Below the pieces are notes generated by a model. It searched no databases. It saw nothing but the letters and a program-made list of their open reading frames with translations, and had not been told where the DNA came from. From an uncultured bacterium (lineage in GTDB: Bacteria; Verrucomicrobiota; Kiritimatiellia; RFP12; CAIWXQ01): DNA of 64,000 bases. Made by a program: the position numbers and the translations under genes. Where the stretch lies: positions 1 to 64,000 of the forward strand of contig CAIWXQ010000048.1 in assembly GCA_903916675.1 (NCBI GenBank), written 5' to 3'. Below, piece by piece: positions 1-8,233 of this stretch (the stretch's first letter is position 1; each line of letters begins with the position of its first letter).

Positions 1-129
1 AAAATGATGAAGAATATCGTGGATTTGGCGAATCAAACCATTTCCGGAGACAACTTGGCACTGCAATTTGATGAGCAAAGCATTTGCTGCCTTGAAGACC
101 GCTTACCGGCCTGCGCGGCAACACGCTAA
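1..129 (+). CDS. Possible 3' end of an upstream gene (partial)
   Basis: Frame 1 is open from the first base of the window to a TAA at 127-129 and would encode 42 residues starting KMMKNIVDLANQ. It may be the C-terminus of a gene that begins outside the window, or a short peptide starting at base 4. No domain can be recognised and the region is too short for codon bias to help. It ends 35 bases before the metallo-hydrolase gene, as the end of a preceding operon gene would. Confidence 0.3.
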   Translation, partial: KMMKNIVDLANQTISGDNLALQFDEQSICCLEDRLPACAATR

Positions 130-164
130 AGTTAAGCAGTGCCAAGAAGGGGAATGGGCACAGA

Positions 165-1409
165 ATGAAAGTATGCATCCACCGCGGCGCAAAGCAGATC
201 GGAGGCACCTGCATCGAGATCGAATCGCAAGGCAAGCGGCTGGTTCTCGACATTGGGATGCCGCTGGACGCCGATGACCCAGCCGAGGTCAAACTCCCCG
301 CCGTTTCAGGGTTCGACAAAAAGGACCCGTCGCTCCTGGGCGTAATCATCTCCCACCCGCATGCGGACCACTATGGGTTGGCGAAACGCGTCCACAAATC
401 GATGACCTTCCTGATGGGCGAGGCAGCGGAACGCATCCTGGCCGCGTCTGCCGTCTTTACGCCCTCTGGCGGCTCGTTTGACCATGTCCTTTACATGGCA
501 AACCGTCAACCCATCACCCTCGGCCCCTTCGTGATTACGCCTTTCCTCATGGACCATTCGGCCTACGACAGCTACGCCGTGCTTGTTGAGGCCGACGGTA
601 AGGGCCTGTTCTATACCGGAGACTTGCGCGGACACGGCCGGAAATCGTCACTGTTCGATCGTCTGGTCACGCATCCGCCTTCCAATGTGGACGTTCTCCT
701 GATGGAAGGCACCACCATCCGACGCCAGGGCACCGACGAAGGTTTTCAGACAGAAAAAGACTTGGAAAACGACCTCGTGCAGATCTTTCGCGCCACACCC
801 GGCATGCCCTTGGTCTGGTGCTCCGGTCAGAACATTGACCGTCTCGTGACCGTATTTTGCGCCGCCAAGCGGTCTGGCCGACAACTTATTGTCGACATGT
901 ACACGGCTCACATCCTCAAGGCCACCAAGAACCCGAGAATCCCGCAGGCCGAGTGGAAAGAGATGAGGGTATTCCTGCCGGATTTTCAGAAACAACGGAT
1001 CAAGCGAAATCGGAAGTTTGATCTGGCTGCCGCATACAGGCCCTATCGCATCTTCCATGAGGACTTGGCCGCCGTCGCCAGAAAATCCGTAATGCTCTTC
1101 CGTCCCAGCATGCAGATCGACGTGGAACGCGCGAAATGTCTGGACGGCGCCTGCCTGATCTATTCGATGTGGGACGGCTATCTCGCGGACAAGAAGACAA
1201 AGCAATTCGTGTCGTGGCTCAAGGAGCGCGGCATCCCCCTGCACAAGTGTCACACCTCCGGCCACGCCTCGGTAAAGGACCTACAGCGCCTCCGGGCCGC
1301 CTTTCATGACGCCGTCGTGGTGCCCATCCACACCGACCAGCCCGGCCTGTACAAGGACACATTCGGCAATGTCCGAATTTGCGAGGATGGCAAATGGTGG
1401 AACGTGTAG
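165..1409 (+). CDS. Beta-CASP-like MBL-fold metallo-hydrolase
   Basis: The 414-residue protein has the metallo-beta-lactamase zinc motif HPHADH at residues 64-69, followed by MDHSAYDSY and TGDLRGHG, which supply further metal ligands. Near residue 365 it has HTSGHAS and then VPIHTD, which match the late beta-CASP motifs of RNase J/CPSF-type nucleases. It is shorter than RNase J (about 550 residues) and lacks the C-terminal dimerisation region. A cytoplasmic RNA or DNA nuclease activity is inferred. The next gene starts only 14 bases after its stop and encodes a PD-(D/E)XK protein, so the two probably act together. The ATG has a purine-rich AAGAAGGGG stretch about 12 bases upstream. Confidence 0.8.
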   Translation: MKVCIHRGAKQIGGTCIEIESQGKRLVLDIGMPLDADDPAEVKLPAVSGFDKKDPSLLGVIISHPHADHYGLAKRVHKSMTFLMGEAAERILAASAVFTPSGGSFDHVLYMANRQPITLGPFVITPFLMDHSAYDSYAVLVEADGKGLFYTGDLRGHGRKSSLFDRLVTHPPSNVDVLLMEGTTIRRQGTDEGFQTEKDLENDLVQIFRATPGMPLVWCSGQNIDRLVTVFCAAKRSGRQLIVDMYTAHILKATKNPRIPQAEWKEMRVFLPDFQKQRIKRNRKFDLAAAYRPYRIFHEDLAAVARKSVMLFRPSMQIDVERAKCLDGACLIYSMWDGYLADKKTKQFVSWLKERGIPLHKCHTSGHASVKDLQRLRAAFHDAVVVPIHTDQPGLYKDTFGNVRICEDGKWWNV

Positions 1410-1423
1410 AAGGAATTGCACCT

Positions 1424-2389
1424 ATGAGTCATCTGTATGATTCGCGCGGTTTGTCAGACAAGCCGTTCATTCATGACCTGCAAGAGGGCGTTCTTGCGCC
1501 CCTTCTGGACCGGGTGCAGAAAGACCGGTCTCTTGACATGGAAATCCGGCATGAGTATGTGAATATTTATTACCGGGGTGGCAACCTTCTTCGAGTATCC
1601 CGGGACAATAGGCATTCAGGCTATTTGGCACATTTCAACGTAAATTACGGACCAACATTGAAAGCGACTTTGCCGGGCGAACGCATTGTCAGAGACCCAG
1701 ATACACGGGCATGGCTGGATAAGTTTCCGGCCATGAAGAATGCCATGGATCTCTTTTTGGGGAGAATTTCGAAGGACGAAAGAGCCAGCCAACAGATGGT
1801 GGTGTACGAGAACAACGTTGGTTCTTCGGCCGGGGGCAGCGACTATTTCATTGTCGATATTGAATACGACAACCATCAAGGCGCACGCTTTGACCTGGTT
1901 GCGCTCAGGTGGGATTCTGACAGCACTGCCCGGAAGCTGCAAAAAAACTATCTGCCACGGTTGACGGCGATTGAAATGAAAACAGGTGATAGTGCAATGT
2001 CTGGCAAGTCCGGATTGCTGGATCACTACGATGATTGGGTTGCATTCTTTTCTCAACCCGGCCTGCTCGGAGAGTTCAAGCGGGAAATGCTACTGGTGTT
2101 TGAGCAGAAGCGCGCACTTGGCTTGATCCCGGCGCTGGCTAAGAATCACAATTCGGTCAGGGATGTCGCGGCTGACGTGGATGTGGTCTTCCTGTTGGCA
2201 AATCACGATCCAGCCAGCTGCAGGCTCAAGACAGCTGTGGATGCACTCCAGGAGAGAATTGCAAAGGATCGACCCGGGTTCAACATCCACTTCGCCACCG
2301 CGACATTCATGGGATTCGGCCTCTACTCGCAAAACATCCTTTCGCTTGACGCCTTCAGGCTGCACCTTGAGCGATTGGCCGGAAAATAG
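1424..2389 (+). CDS. PD-(D/E)XK nuclease-like protein, partner of the MBL hydrolase
   Basis: The 321-residue protein is not recognised as a named family. It contains RFDLVALRW (D157) followed by TAIEMKTG (E184, K186). This D-(X)n-ExK arrangement on predicted beta strands is typical of PD-(D/E)XK nucleases. The C-terminal third is mixed alpha/beta with no other motif. I chose the ATG at 1424 because AGAAGGA lies about 10 bases upstream; an upstream TTG at 1379 would overlap the preceding gene by 31 bases. Codon use is less GC-biased than in the housekeeping genes. With the MBL protein it looks like a two-gene nucleic-acid-processing or defence module. The pairing is seen; the function is inferred. 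Confidence 0.55.
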   Translation: MSHLYDSRGLSDKPFIHDLQEGVLAPLLDRVQKDRSLDMEIRHEYVNIYYRGGNLLRVSRDNRHSGYLAHFNVNYGPTLKATLPGERIVRDPDTRAWLDKFPAMKNAMDLFLGRISKDERASQQMVVYENNVGSSAGGSDYFIVDIEYDNHQGARFDLVALRWDSDSTARKLQKNYLPRLTAIEMKTGDSAMSGKSGLLDHYDDWVAFFSQPGLLGEFKREMLLVFEQKRALGLIPALAKNHNSVRDVAADVDVVFLLANHDPASCRLKTAVDALQERIAKDRPGFNIHFATATFMGFGLYSQNILSLDAFRLHLERLAGK

Positions 2390-2490
2390 CTTAAGCATAA
2401 TGGGATGGCAGCAACTCAGACCTCAAAAAGGATGAGGCCGTTTTTGACTCCATCCGAACCCCCTTTGCTGACGCCTGTACTGGAGCACTC

Positions 2491-2925
2491 ATGGACACCT
2501 TCACCATTGATTGTCCGCACTGCGCGAAATCGCTGATTGTCCGGTCGGAAAAAGAGAAGGAGGATTTTATCTGCCCTTCGTGCCGGAACATCATCGAAAT
2601 CCAGGTCGATGAGCCGGCCCCCGAGGCCTCTTCCACTTCTGCGGCACGGGCGCCGCTACGCCCACCCGCGGTCCCCGTTGCGCAGCACCCCGGTGCTCGC
2701 ACCGGCAGGACTTCCTTTGCCGAATACTATTCACCGATTCGAGGCCAGTACGCTGGGAAGATTACAAGTATCGGCTTTGCCGGCATTGGCCTGGGTGTTC
2801 TGATGATTCTGGTTGCAGGTGTTGGTTTTATGGACCGTAATTACGATTCCGGAGCGGCGAATCTTTTTCTGCTATTTTGCGGGGCGGGATTCGTGTTTTT
2901 CAGTTGTTTTGGGGCAAGAAAATAA
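2491..2925 (+). CDS. Zinc-ribbon membrane protein
   Basis: The 144-residue protein begins with a zinc ribbon, CPHCAKSL then CPSCRNII, near residues 9-35. A Pro/Ala-rich linker and two C-terminal hydrophobic helices follow (about 91-113 and 121-138, GVLMILVAGVGFM and LFLLFCGAGFVFF). The layout, a soluble ribbon tethered to the inner membrane, is common in small uncharacterised PVC and Bacteroidota proteins. The ATG has GGAG seven bases upstream. No function is assigned. Confidence 0.6.
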   Translation: MDTFTIDCPHCAKSLIVRSEKEKEDFICPSCRNIIEIQVDEPAPEASSTSAARAPLRPPAVPVAQHPGARTGRTSFAEYYSPIRGQYAGKITSIGFAGIGLGVLMILVAGVGFMDRNYDSGAANLFLLFCGAGFVFFSCFGARK

Positions 2926-3081
2926 GCCTTAGGGGCCACGCCGCAAGCTAGGGTAACTGAGTCCCTTCGCCGCCGCTCTCCACATGCGCCGCCCATTCGC
3001 GCTCTTTCGCGTAGTTCCGTAAGCAAGGTAGGGATGGCGCTCCGCCGCCGTCCGCCATCCTACGCGCCGTTCCTATAGTGG

Positions 3082-3100
3082 CAGCGGCGTCCCGCCGCTG
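3082..3100. repeat. AGCGGCG dispersed hairpin, copy 1
   Basis: A perfect 8-bp stem, CAGCGGCG (3082-3089) and CGCCGCTG (3093-3100), closes on a 3-base loop. The same sequence preceded by GTGG occurs at 13697-13716, so this is a dispersed element and not a gene-specific terminator. Confidence 0.75.
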
Positions 3101-3228
3101 GTTCCCGCTAGCCCCGCTCGACTGCCCACCGCCAGACTGCCGGACTACCGAGGAATCCTCGCTGGTTCTGCCGCCACTCTCCATCCCGGCCTTCTGAGCG
3201 CTGACCTCTGGCCTCTGATCTCTGAACT

Positions 3229-3270
3229 CTTCCCAACACAGCCTTCCCAACACAGCCTTCCCAACGCCTC
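3229..3270. repeat. Three-unit 14-bp tandem repeat
   Basis: CTTCCCAACACAGC is repeated exactly at 3229-3242 and 3243-3256. A third unit at 3257-3270 diverges at its end (CTTCCCAACGCCTC). It lies about 45 bases before the RhuM-Fic start codon. It is too short and unspaced to be a CRISPR array. Confidence 0.85.
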
Positions 3271-3316
3271 GCCCCGGTAGTATTCTCTCCCTCAATCCGC
3301 CAGAGGAGTTCCGGAT

Positions 3317-4312
3317 ATGGACAACCAGATCATTATCTACAAAGCCAAGGACGGCCGTTCATCGGTTGAGGTCAACCTGCGCCAGGAGACACTCTGGCTC
3401 AGCCTCCAACAGATCGCCACCCTGTTCGAACGGGACAAGTCAGTTGTCTCGCGGCACATACGCAACATCTTTGCCACCAGCGAGTTGTCACCAGAGGCAA
3501 CTGTTGCAAAAAATGCAACAGTTCAAACCGAAGGCAGACGCCAGGTCGAGCGTACCATTGAATACTACAACCTCGATTTGATCCTCTCCGTCGGCTACCG
3601 CGTCAATTCCAAGCGCGGCACCCAGTTCCGCATCTGGGCCACCCAGGTCCTGCGCGACCACCTTCTCAACGGCTACACCGTCAACGAGCGGCGCCTCCGC
3701 GAGCAGGTCACCCGCCTCAAGGAATTACAGGCCACAGTAGACCTCCTGGGCCGGGTTATTCAGGAGCGCCACCTCACCGGGGACGAGGCTGAGGGTCTGC
3801 TCAAAGTCGTCACCGACTACTCCCGGGCCCTTTCGCTCCTTGACCAGTACGACCACCAGCAACTCACGATCCGCGACACCACCTCGCCGACGCCGTTCGC
3901 TCTCACCTACGACGCCGCCCATGCAGCCATCGCCAAAATGGCCGCCCAGTCCGGCATGCACAGCGACCTTTTCGGCCGGGAGAAGGACCAATCCTTCAAG
4001 AGTTCCATCGGCGCCATCTACCAGACATTCGGTGGCCGCGAACTCTATCCCAGCATCGAGGAAAAGGCGGCCCACCTCCTGTATTTCGTGGTCAAGAACC
4101 ACTCCTTTGTGGACGGCAACAAGCGCATCGCCGCCTTCCTCTTTGTCTGGTTCCTGGACGCCAACCGCATCCTCTACCGCTCCGACGGCACCAAGCGCCT
4201 CGCTGACAACGCCCTCGTCGCCCTGACCCTCCTGATCGCCGAGAGCAAGCCCAGCGACAAGGATATCCTGATCAAGGTACTGGTGAACATGATCAACCGC
4301 GGCAACGTCTGA
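3317..4312 (+). CDS. RhuM-family / Fic-Doc fusion protein
   Basis: The 331-residue protein joins two modules. Residues about 1-150 match the RhuM family (WLSLQQIATLFERDKSVVSRH, then NLDLILSVGYRVNSKRGTQF), a probable DNA-binding region. Residues about 180-325 are a Fic/Doc domain with the active-site motif HSFVDGNKR near 261-269; Fic proteins transfer AMP or phosphate to target proteins. The start has AGAGGAG 10 bases upstream. Such fusions usually occur in accessory regions and often behave as toxin-like or phage-defence proteins. No antitoxin-like inhibitory helix gene is obvious beside it. Family assignment is firm; the biological role is inferred. Confidence 0.85.
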   Translation: MDNQIIIYKAKDGRSSVEVNLRQETLWLSLQQIATLFERDKSVVSRHIRNIFATSELSPEATVAKNATVQTEGRRQVERTIEYYNLDLILSVGYRVNSKRGTQFRIWATQVLRDHLLNGYTVNERRLREQVTRLKELQATVDLLGRVIQERHLTGDEAEGLLKVVTDYSRALSLLDQYDHQQLTIRDTTSPTPFALTYDAAHAAIAKMAAQSGMHSDLFGREKDQSFKSSIGAIYQTFGGRELYPSIEEKAAHLLYFVVKNHSFVDGNKRIAAFLFVWFLDANRILYRSDGTKRLADNALVALTLLIAESKPSDKDILIKVLVNMINRGNV

Positions 4313-4379
4313 GCATTTCCGCCGCCGAGGAGTATCAAGAGGCCAGGTCACAAATAATACCGAATGAACTAAACCCCAC

Positions 4380-5048
4380 ATGCCCACCGCCCAGACAATC
4401 GCTGCCCTTTGCGCCCGCCTGAACCGCGCACCCATCTACGTGCGCGGCCTCCAGCGCCGCTTCGGCCTGCCGATTCGCGAAGGCGTAACCTACTCCGAAT
4501 CCTACATCGCCTTTCTCGAAACAATCATCCATCTCCGCGTCTTGGGCATCCCCGAGGAAACGCTCCTGCACCTCTGGACCCTTGAACGAAAACTCATGCA
4601 ACTCCTGCATGCCGACTCCGCCGGCTCGCCCACTTGGTTCCTTGACGCCTGCGGCGCCACCGACAACCCCGACCACCGCCTCCTACATAGCAACTTCGAC
4701 ATCGGCGCCTATCTTCCATCCCAGTCGCCAACTCCCCCCTTCGCGTCCCCTCGCGCCCTTCGCGGTGGAAACTCTCCAACTCCGCCTTCTCCCACCACAC
4801 TTCAACTTGGATTGAACTTCGCCGGCAAGAAGACCACCCCCGAACTCTTCACAGCCCCCGAGATGGGCGAGGACGCCATTCTTGTTCTCCGCCAGTACCT
4901 GACCCTCCACCAGGAGATCGTCGCTGCCGTCCACGCCGAAATTCCCGTCCTCCGCGCCGCCGTCAATCGTTTCCGGCCGGGCATCCGCTACAAAACCAGC
5001 AAACCCCGATTTCAACCCCGCCACCAAAGCCAGAAGGAGCTTTCGTAG
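4380..5048 (+). CDS. Uncharacterised protein, possible MerR-like N-terminus
   Basis: The 222-residue protein starts with a helical segment (about residues 8-60, including YVRGLQRRFGLP) that resembles a MerR/HTH DNA-binding region. A Pro/Ser/Thr-rich stretch at about 118-142 is encoded by C-rich repeat-like DNA (4721-4800, with CCTCGCGCCCTTCGCGG). A helical C-terminus follows. Its stop overlaps the GTG start of the sigma factor gene by one base, so the two are translated together. It may be a regulator or partner of that sigma factor. No clear ribosome-binding site precedes the ATG, so the start is uncertain. Confidence 0.55.
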   Translation: MPTAQTIAALCARLNRAPIYVRGLQRRFGLPIREGVTYSESYIAFLETIIHLRVLGIPEETLLHLWTLERKLMQLLHADSAGSPTWFLDACGATDNPDHRLLHSNFDIGAYLPSQSPTPPFASPRALRGGNSPTPPSPTTLQLGLNFAGKKTTPELFTAPEMGEDAILVLRQYLTLHQEIVAAVHAEIPVLRAAVNRFRPGIRYKTSKPRFQPRHQSQKELS

Positions 5049-5641
5049 TGCACTCACCGGACGACAAGACGTTGGTTTTGGTTCAGGCTGCTCAGCAGGG
5101 TGATGAGCAGGCTCGCAATGCTTTGTATGAAAAGCATTGGCGGAAAGTGCTATCGGTTGTGCGGCTCCGAATGGGCGGGTTGCTCCGATCCCGGATGGAG
5201 TCCCGCGATATCATGCAATCCGTGATGATTGAGTCCATGGGGTCACTGGGTCGGTTCAAGTATGAGAGCGAAGGAGCGTTCGTCCACTGGCTTAGCAAGA
5301 TGGTGGAAAACAAACTCAAGGACAAGGTCGACTACCTGAAGGCCCAAAAACGAAATGTGGCTCTTGAAGAACCAGGGGGCTTCTTCGAGGATAACTTAGC
5401 CGACTCTGAACAGGCGACGCCATTTGCAAACCTGCGCCAGGTCGAAATCGTGGCGCAACTGGAACAGGCCTTGACGCACCTGGAAAAGGATGACCGAGAG
5501 TTGATAATTATGAACAAGGTGGAAGGCTTGAGCTATGCCGAAATAGCCAGGTCATCCGGCCGCACGCCGGAAGCGATTCGAAAGGCCATTGCGCGCGCGA
5601 TGGCCCGCCTTTCGACCTGTGTTTCGCAGGAGACGTACTAA
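5048..5641 (+). CDS. ECF-family RNA polymerase sigma factor
   Basis: The 197-residue protein has sigma region 2 (about 20-90, with SRDIMQSVMIES) and region 4 near the C-terminus (GLSYAEIARSSGRTPEAIRK, a helix-turn-helix). It resembles the ECF sigma factors abundant in planctomycetes and verrucomicrobia. The GTG start overlaps the preceding stop by one base and has AAGGAG about 8 bases upstream. The Ser/Thr kinase gene begins 3 bases after its stop. In related groups such sigma factors pair with kinases, so kinase-controlled transcription is the natural inference. Confidence 0.9.
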   Translation: MHSPDDKTLVLVQAAQQGDEQARNALYEKHWRKVLSVVRLRMGGLLRSRMESRDIMQSVMIESMGSLGRFKYESEGAFVHWLSKMVENKLKDKVDYLKAQKRNVALEEPGGFFEDNLADSEQATPFANLRQVEIVAQLEQALTHLEKDDRELIIMNKVEGLSYAEIARSSGRTPEAIRKAIARAMARLSTCVSQETY

Positions 5642-5644
5642 CTA

Positions 5645-7630
5645 ATGGCGCCCCCCTCTATAGACCAGGACCTGCAATCGCTGATCGAGGAGTTCATTCT
5701 CGCTCATGAGGAAGGCAACAATCCATCGGTGGATCACTTTGCGGCCAAAGCCGGCGAACAAGCTGAGTTGTTTCGGCAGCGCATTTTGGCCTACCAGAGT
5801 TCCATTCTTTTGCTAGCAGCGATTGGTGAACACAGTGACCCGCAGGAAAAGAGCCTGGTCCCGTCGCCAACCGGGTATGAGATTATTCGCGAACTGGGGC
5901 GCGGTGGAATGGGGAGGGTATTCCTTGCCCGTCAGGAGAAACTGAATCGCGAGGTAGCCATCAAGGTGCTGACCTCACAGGTGGACCTGGGTGATCAGGG
6001 TATGCAGCGATTCCTGCAGGAAGGCAGAGCCCTGGCGTCGCTTCAACATTCAAATATCGTCCGAGTCATTGACGTCATTGCCGAGCACAACCTGCTCTAT
6101 CTGGTTCTTGAACTCATACGCGGACCTTCCCTGGCCGCTGTTTTGCAAGAACTGCGAGCGCAGGAGGATGGGGCCTTTAGCGCGGAGGCAATCGAGAAGG
6201 CGATTGGGCTTTCTACCGGTGCTGCCGAACGGCCCAAGGCAGTAAATCTTGCGGGCATCTCATACTACGGCTACATGGCCAATGTTCACCGCGCGATCGC
6301 AGATGCGCTGCATCATGCCCACGAAGGCGGCATCATTCACCGGGATGTTAAACCGTCGAACATTCTACTGGATGAGCACGGCGTACCGCATTTGGCTGAC
6401 TTCGGTCTTGCACGGATCAATGAAGGTTCACAACTTACGCTAAGCACCGCCATTCTCGGAACGCCGCAATATCTCTCTCCGGAACAGATCTCGCCCGAGA
6501 TGGGAAAGATCTCTGCACAAACGGATGTGTATGCCCTGGGGGTTACATTTTACGAATGCCTAACCCATCGCGTGCCTTTTCGAGGAGAAACAACGGCTAC
6601 GACACTGGATGCCGTGCTGAAAAGTACCCCTGCGCCCGTCCTGACGATGAACGAGGCTGTCCCGCACGATCTTGCGATCATAGCCGAAACTGCCATGGCC
6701 AGACTTCCCGGCGATCGCTATAAATCTGCCGCGGCTTTTCGTGATGACCTCGCTAATTACCTGGAGCATCGGGCCATTGTTGCCAAACCTACGCCGTACA
6801 CGACGCGGATCGCACGAGTTCTCCGACGGCACGCATGGAGGATTGCGGCCATCATCCCCGTCGTCATTTTCTTGCAGATTGGCGTTAGCTGGTACCAGCG
6901 CGGCGTCACGGCCCGGGATCGGTTGCAGGAGTGGGCCGATGGGGTAAGCAAGAACCTGTCCTATACAAATCAGTGGGACCTGGCACGGCTGAGGCAGGAT
7001 GAGAACGCTGCGAGTTCGTTTTGTGTATTGGATGCAAGCGGTTTGAACCTCGCGATTGTGTGCTTCAACCCGGCCATGGATTTTGATGTCAGTTTTGATT
7101 GGCCGCCAGGGGTACAGAATATCACCGTGAAAGAAACGGCGGAGCGTTGGCGTCTGCTGGTGAAGCCTGTTCGCAACGGAACGGTTATCCTTGGATTTTC
7201 TTCGCCAGAGGACATTACAGACGTTGAAAAAAGGCTGTCTAAGAACGCCAAGTTATTTGGTGATTCGATTGAGTCCGCATTGCAGCTCAATGTGAATGAG
7301 ACGGATAAATACATTCACTATGCTGTAGTCGATGCACAACGGAGGCTGCGATTTGCGACCGGGGACATTCCGGTTCGACTCAAACCAATCCGAAAGTTGC
7401 CATTCAACACTGTCACGGAAGTGACTTACCCGAACGGCGATATCTACGGCGTATACGCAAAACCATTTCGCGATGGCGCCGAACACACAGTGGGGACAGT
7501 TCTTACCTTTGACAAACTACCGCCCCAGCCATGGCGGAGCGCAGGAAGTTGGCTATTCATTGCCTTCGCGTTCCTGGTCGTAATTCCGATCCTGATCTGG
7601 ACCTATAGGAAGACCGGTCGAACCGACTGA
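5645..7630 (+). CDS. Membrane Ser/Thr protein kinase
   Basis: The 661-residue protein has a short helical N-terminus (about 1-75), then a Hanks-type kinase domain. The glycine loop is GRGGMGRVFLA (about 84-94), the lysine is in VAIKVL, the catalytic loop is HRDVKPSN near 232, and DFGLA is near 252. About 45 extra residues sit between the N-lobe and the catalytic loop. One membrane helix (about 399-417) is followed by a 210-residue extracytoplasmic region with no recognised domain and a second helix (about 633-653). It probably senses an envelope signal and passes it to the co-transcribed sigma factor; that link is inferred from gene order. Confidence 0.92.
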   Translation: MAPPSIDQDLQSLIEEFILAHEEGNNPSVDHFAAKAGEQAELFRQRILAYQSSILLLAAIGEHSDPQEKSLVPSPTGYEIIRELGRGGMGRVFLARQEKLNREVAIKVLTSQVDLGDQGMQRFLQEGRALASLQHSNIVRVIDVIAEHNLLYLVLELIRGPSLAAVLQELRAQEDGAFSAEAIEKAIGLSTGAAERPKAVNLAGISYYGYMANVHRAIADALHHAHEGGIIHRDVKPSNILLDEHGVPHLADFGLARINEGSQLTLSTAILGTPQYLSPEQISPEMGKISAQTDVYALGVTFYECLTHRVPFRGETTATTLDAVLKSTPAPVLTMNEAVPHDLAIIAETAMARLPGDRYKSAAAFRDDLANYLEHRAIVAKPTPYTTRIARVLRRHAWRIAAIIPVVIFLQIGVSWYQRGVTARDRLQEWADGVSKNLSYTNQWDLARLRQDENAASSFCVLDASGLNLAIVCFNPAMDFDVSFDWPPGVQNITVKETAERWRLLVKPVRNGTVILGFSSPEDITDVEKRLSKNAKLFGDSIESALQLNVNETDKYIHYAVVDAQRRLRFATGDIPVRLKPIRKLPFNTVTEVTYPNGDIYGVYAKPFRDGAEHTVGTVLTFDKLPPQPWRSAGSWLFIAFAFLVVIPILIWTYRKTGRTD

Positions 7631-7776
7631 TTCCATCGATCAATATCGAACTCACTGCAGCGAAGCAATCAACATAATGGTCTGCTTTGCCCCTCACGAT
7701 GCTGCCGTATGCCCGCGTGTATCGCCGTAACCCGTTGTTCGCGAGATTGATACGCCTTGCTGTGTCTTTTTCTTTT

Positions 7777-7843
7777 GGTTTGCTGTCCGGTTGGCTGACG
7801 TTTACCGCTTAAACAAATGAGGCGGTCAATGGTTGGCGGCCAA
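7777..7843 (+). promoter_or_regulatory. Shared leader block, copy 1
   Basis: This 5' region recurs at 8144-8212 and 8896-8964. All three contain TGTCCGG, then CCGCTTA, then TTGGCGGCCAA, each shortly before a start codon. A hairpin, GTCAA(7825-7829)-TGG-TTGGC(7833-7837), lies near the end. It is probably the promoter and 5' leader of a small gene family, copied with the gene. Weaker similarity to copy 3 continues upstream to about 7727. Confidence 0.6.
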
Positions 7844-7867
7844 AGAAACGGAACAGAGGAAAAGATC

Positions 7868-8089
7868 ATGAAAGTGATGCACGTGGCAATGGCGGTGTTG
7901 GCAACAGGCTTGCTGCTCGCGGGCTCGGCTTTTGCCGACACGTATGTTTCTGGATATACGACGAGCTATGGCACGTATGTGGCCCCGCACTACCGGTCAG
8001 ACGCCAATGGAACGAAATCGGACAACTGGAGCACCAGAGGCAACGTCAATCCCTACACAGGAAAAGCGGGCACAAAGTCAGCCTGGTGA
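7868..8089 (+). CDS. Small exported protein with GNVNPYTGK motif
   Basis: The 73-residue precursor has a clear signal peptide (MKVMHVAMAVLATGLLLAG, likely cleavage after SAFA). The mature part is short and polar, with PHYRSDANG and GNVNPYTGKAGTK. Small secreted proteins with this Y-V-x-PHYRS...GNVNPYTGK pattern occur widely in bacteria with no known function. AGAGGA precedes the ATG. The leader and signal peptide are nearly shared with the genes at 8234 and 8974, showing recent duplication, while the mature parts differ. Confidence 0.75.
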   Translation: MKVMHVAMAVLATGLLLAGSAFADTYVSGYTTSYGTYVAPHYRSDANGTKSDNWSTRGNVNPYTGKAGTKSAW

Positions 8090-8143
8090 ACGAGTGTAAG
8101 TGGTTGCCAGTTAGTAAGTTGTGCGTGCCGGTGGTTGTCTGGG

Positions 8144-8212
8144 GCCTGTTTGTCCGGTTTGTCTTTATATTCCGCTTAATCATTTGAAGGCGGCCAATGG
8201 TTGGCGGCCAAA
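8144..8212 (+). promoter_or_regulatory. Shared leader block, copy 2
   Basis: This is the second copy of the leader before the small exported gene at 8234. TGTCCGG, CCGCTTAA and TTGGCGGCCAA are conserved. The hairpin here is GCCAA(8193-8197)-TGG-TTGGC(8201-8205), a perfect 5-bp stem. Copy 1 has GTCAA in the left arm, which keeps pairing through a G-T wobble. Confidence 0.6.
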
Positions 8213-8233
8213 ACAGAACGAAGGAGATCGATC

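Larger units (their letters stand above)
2926..3316. other. Gene-free stretch with hairpin and tandem repeats
   Basis: This 391-base stretch has no convincing coding frame. It holds the AGCGGCG hairpin (3082-3100), a CTGACCTCTG/CTCTGATCTCTG pyrimidine-rich block (3201-3228), a three-unit 14-bp tandem repeat (3229-3270), and the ribosome-binding site AGAGGAG for the gene at 3317. The composition is strongly C-rich on this strand and resembles the stretch before the RNase D gene. Confidence 0.7.

Noticed and set aside
3229-3270. CRISPR-like repeats
   Set aside because: Three adjacent 14-bp units without spacers are a simple tandem repeat; no cas gene is present.
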